Assembly: GCF_040115645.1 (NCBI RefSeq)
Contig: NC_089557.1
Location: forward strand, 2,046,001-2,110,000
DNA from: Euwallacea fornicatus
Taxonomy: Eukaryota > Arthropoda > Insecta > Coleoptera > Curculionidae
Length of the DNA stretch: 64,000 bases
Direction of reading: 5' to 3'
The notes beneath the pieces were generated by a model. The model had not been told where the DNA came from. It saw nothing but the letters and a program-made list of their open reading frames with translations, and searched no databases. Shown piece by piece: positions 61,499 to 64,000 of this stretch (positions are counted from its first letter, which is position 1; each line of letters starts with the position of its first letter). A program made the position numbers and the translations under genes.

Positions 61499-62081
61499 TT
61501 CGTCTATTGCAGTGGAGTTCACTAGTGGCAGCCCGACGTCTTCGAAAGAGTTCATTGATGAAAACCCGCTCTCGTCTTCCGTGGAACTGATACTGGCAGT
61601 TGCCGGAAATCCAGGAGCTTTCTCCACAATTTTACCTCTATGATCCGCCATGTTTTCCAGCGGTCTTAATGGATCCGCCTGTTGGCCACCTCCCAGTGGT
61701 AGGGAGTAGCACTCAGTCTCAGTTATTGACGCTCTAGCGATGTCGTATTTGGAGTTCCTCCGAGTATCACCAAGCTGCAAAGACAGCTTTCTATTGAAAG
61801 CCGTTGAGATCTTGATGTCGCTTTCCGGTAAAATCAACTTCGGCGACACACTGAAACTGGCAGGTCTTTGACCGTCACTAGGAAACTCCTTGGCTAGTTG
61901 AGCGAGAAATTCTATATCTGATGGCTCCTCTGGAATTTTGATAGAGTCTTGAGAGCTAGTTAAGTTAGGTTCTTGCATGTGTAAGAGGGACTGAGCAGTC
62001 CTGAGTAGGCGAAACGCTTCTTGGGATAGCTTCTCTGGGGGAATTTCATCCGGATGCAAGTCAGCTTTCTTGTTTGGGCTC
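61499..62081 (-). CDS. Unknown Ser-rich protein, third-visible exon
   Basis: Acceptor TTTCGTAG|GAGCCC (62082) and donor GAA|GTACGT (61499). The 583 nt enter in phase 2 and leave in phase 0. It encodes SPNKKADLHPDEIPPEKLSQ, a short helix EAFRLLRTAQSLLHMQ, and a Ser/acidic tail with SISSTEDESGFSSMNSFEDV. The last word looks like a conserved short linear motif, but I cannot name the family. The exon boundaries differ from the raw open frame, which runs on into intron at both ends. Confidence 0.87.
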
Positions 62082-62134
62082 CTACGAAAGTGGTAATTGA
62101 ATTGAAAAAAAAAGTTTATTTGCAGTAAACTTAC

Positions 62135-62337
62135 CAAGAAGACAGGTGCTCCTCTACCAAGGCTCTTTGATCCATTACGGTGTTGCCACGTTCAATGTGA
62201 TACTCGCTCTTGGATTTAGTTACCGAACTCTTTCGGTTGAGACGATTTCCCAGGTGTTCTAGGCTCGTGTGGGCTTTTCCAAGGAAAACTACGATTTGCT
62301 CCATTACGGCTTTGTACATTCCGCGGCTTTTTTCGAT
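62135..62337 (-). CDS. Unknown Ser-rich protein, coiled-coil exon
   Basis: Acceptor GTTTCAG|ATCGAA (62338) and donor TCTTG|GTAAGT (62135). The 203 nt enter in phase 0 and leave in phase 2. It encodes IEKSRGMYKAVMEQIVVFLG, KAHTSLEHLGNRLNRKS and more. Together with the end of the upstream exon (IETLQWQLRK) this gives an amphipathic coiled coil of about 45 residues, a likely dimerisation or scaffold segment. RKSS is a basophilic-kinase-type site. Confidence 0.87.
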
Positions 62338-62419
62338 CTGAAACAGCAGCGGAATCAGTTGAAGGCGCTTTTTCAACGATACAAGATCCCCCCTCGAAGC
62401 TCCACCGAGATCTTATTAC

Positions 62420-62581
62420 CTTTCTTAGCTGCCACTGAAGAGTCTCAATTTTACTCTGATTATAAATATTCTCAACCGGAATTTCTCCTTTCCTTGGGGT
62501 TGCGAACAGAGAATTGCGCCTTGATAATATGCTCCCACATGAATACCTCCTAGAATCGTCCATGCTCACGCTTCGAATGTT
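62420..62581 (-). CDS. Unknown Ser-rich protein, first visible (internal) exon
   Basis: Acceptor CTCTTTACAG|AACATT (62582) and donor AAG|GTAATA (62420). The 162 nt are phase 0 at both ends and encode NIRSVSMDDSRRYSCGSILS, RRNSLFATPRKG and the start of the coiled coil. The clear acceptor shows that more exons lie to the right. None could be recognised in the remaining 1.4 kb, so the gene is partial here. About 450 aa are visible over the four exons. Its stop is about 2 kb from the proposed 5' end of Pdp1, in tandem orientation. Confidence 0.85.
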
Positions 62582-64000
62582 CTGTAAAGAGAAAAAACAC
62601 ATCATTCATTAGCAATTCTTCGAGATTATTATTCTTGACAGGCATTTGCTTCTCAGACAAATACTTCGCAGACAACATCAGCGTGAGGCAACACGGTAAT
62701 TTACAGTTCACACCCATGAGTCAGGTGGAAGGACTGAATATTTATCCCAAGGGTGTCAAAACCTTTTAAACGAGCAATGGGCAATTTACAGCTAGGTATA
62801 AATGCGATTATGGTCGTTTTGGGTGATATCTTACGTAAGTGTGAAAGTGAGCCCCAGGGAGGGCGTAAAAAATCCTAATTGTCCCAGCTTACCGATACTG
62901 GTTTAATGCTCAATAAGAGGACAGTCAATTAAATCGCCATTCTAATTTATTCGTTCACGCCGTGTCATTTATATCACTCTTAGGTCTTTATGACGCCTAA
63001 TCAGAACGGTTGTTCTAACGACGCAGATGACACGCTTTTTTCAGGAAAAAAAATAGACACTCTTGACCGCATATCTATGCTGTGGCAAACGCGAGTTTTG
63101 ACTATTGCATAAATCACCTATGGGAATTATGTTTGTCTTGTATTAAGCATAGTTATTATGTGATGCCTAATAGGCGTGCTATCATTCGAACGGAATAATG
63201 AGCTGAAGACCGCAAATTTGAGGTCCGTTAATAACGAGTTCTGCCATTGATGGTACATAATATGGGTTGATTAGTATAATGAGAACAGTGTGACCTCAAA
63301 AAGTTTGTTCCTCTGTAATTGCAAAGGTAGAAAATCGCGAAACTATACGGCTTTATAAGAGAACATTATTAGTAAAAATATATTGCAGATACAGGATGTT
63401 CAGTTTCTTTCCTCTTTTTTAGAGGGGGAGTACTGTACTCTCTATCCGTTTGGGTCCATAGAAATTGTTTTCGCTTCGCGATCTAGCCTTTTTTGTTCCA
63501 TGCGGTCCGTCCCCCTCCCGAAAACGACCCGTTCGTTTCATGAAGGGTGCTGATGTACAGGGCGTCCACGCGTAAAGTCCCACCTCCTTCTAACTTTTTA
63601 ATATATTGACGCAGAAAGAGCCTCTTAACGTTAAATGCTTGACAGCTCTTTAAATTTTCCAAGATTGTTAGCAGTTTTATACGGGGTGTGCAAAAACGTG
63701 TGCCAACCCAATATTGCATTTTCTGAACAATTAAGCATTACTTTTTTTACATATTTAGATTCTGTGTTTTATTGCGAATTCAACGATATATGCACCTACG
63801 TCATACCTCAAATCTTATAATTATAACGAAAAGAAGAGTGTCAAATATAACAAATCTCCTCAATCGGAGTGATATAATAACAAAATGCCTACAAAGTGTG
63901 GAAAAAATATTTCGACCAAGTGGTGAACATGATGGAAGGAACTCTGAACAATACCTGTAAAATAATAACAAAAACAAGGGAATAAGTTTATTCTGCCTTA
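62582..64000. other. Intron of the unknown gene, with transposon debris
   Basis: No exon recognised. ACAGGATGTTC (about 63394) and ACAGGGCGTCC (about 63558) resemble the transposon ends seen elsewhere in the window. Confidence 0.4.

Overview
The window is insect genomic DNA. It is AT-rich, has introns as short as 51-82 nt, is littered with Tc1/mariner debris and small inverted-repeat elements, and carries one gene I can name with confidence. That gene is Pdp1 (PAR-domain protein 1), the insect member of the HLF/TEF/DBP family of PAR bZIP transcription factors. I cannot fix the insect order.

Layout, left to right. 1-16 kb is mostly gene-poor. It holds a GC-rich tract with a strong minus-strand splice donor (about 2.57-2.93 kb, a candidate first exon) and a 31-bp tandem repeat (8.70-8.86 kb) in which every unit junction forms a consensus C/EBP site. 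At 16.86-17.28 kb there is an intact intronless minus-strand ORF for a small FLYWCH zinc-finger protein, with a TATA-like box and a poly(A) signal. At 19.49-19.55 kb a short ATG exon with a perfect donor points left, so it would start a different minus-strand gene.

Pdp1 lies on the minus strand. Its common coding exons are at 25755-25612, 25541-25366, 25306-25129, 24717-24464 and 23695-23609, and all reading phases agree across the splices. They encode about 271 aa from an internal Met, ending with the PAR domain, basic region and a four-heptad leucine zipper. Farther upstream, at about 40.2-40.4 kb and 43.9-44.6 kb, are three protein-like minus-strand segments that all end in phase-1 donors, the phase needed to join the 25.75-kb exon. 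I read them as alternative N-terminal exons of Pdp1, which is inference. Two of them are diverged duplicates of each other. A CpG-richer tract at 58.6-59.1 kb ends in a strong donor and may be a distal 5' exon. Near the midpoint of the 14.5-kb intron (25.8-40.2 kb) sits a head-to-tail acceptor/donor that resembles a recursive splice site.

At 61.0-62.6 kb are the last four exons of a second minus-strand gene, with about 450 aa visible. It is Ser-rich with one predicted coiled coil, and I do not recognise it. Its 5' end lies beyond the window.

The rest of 26-60 kb is intronic or intergenic sequence with decayed transposons (mariner, Tc1-like, non-LTR reverse transcriptase, ACAGGGTG-ended MITEs) and several diverged tandem duplications. 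The most interesting items are the C/EBP-site minisatellite, the candidate recursive splice site, the duplicated upstream exon, an 88-bp tandem repeat with a perfect CRE in each unit, and a cluster of CACGTG E-boxes at 55.1-55.9 kb.
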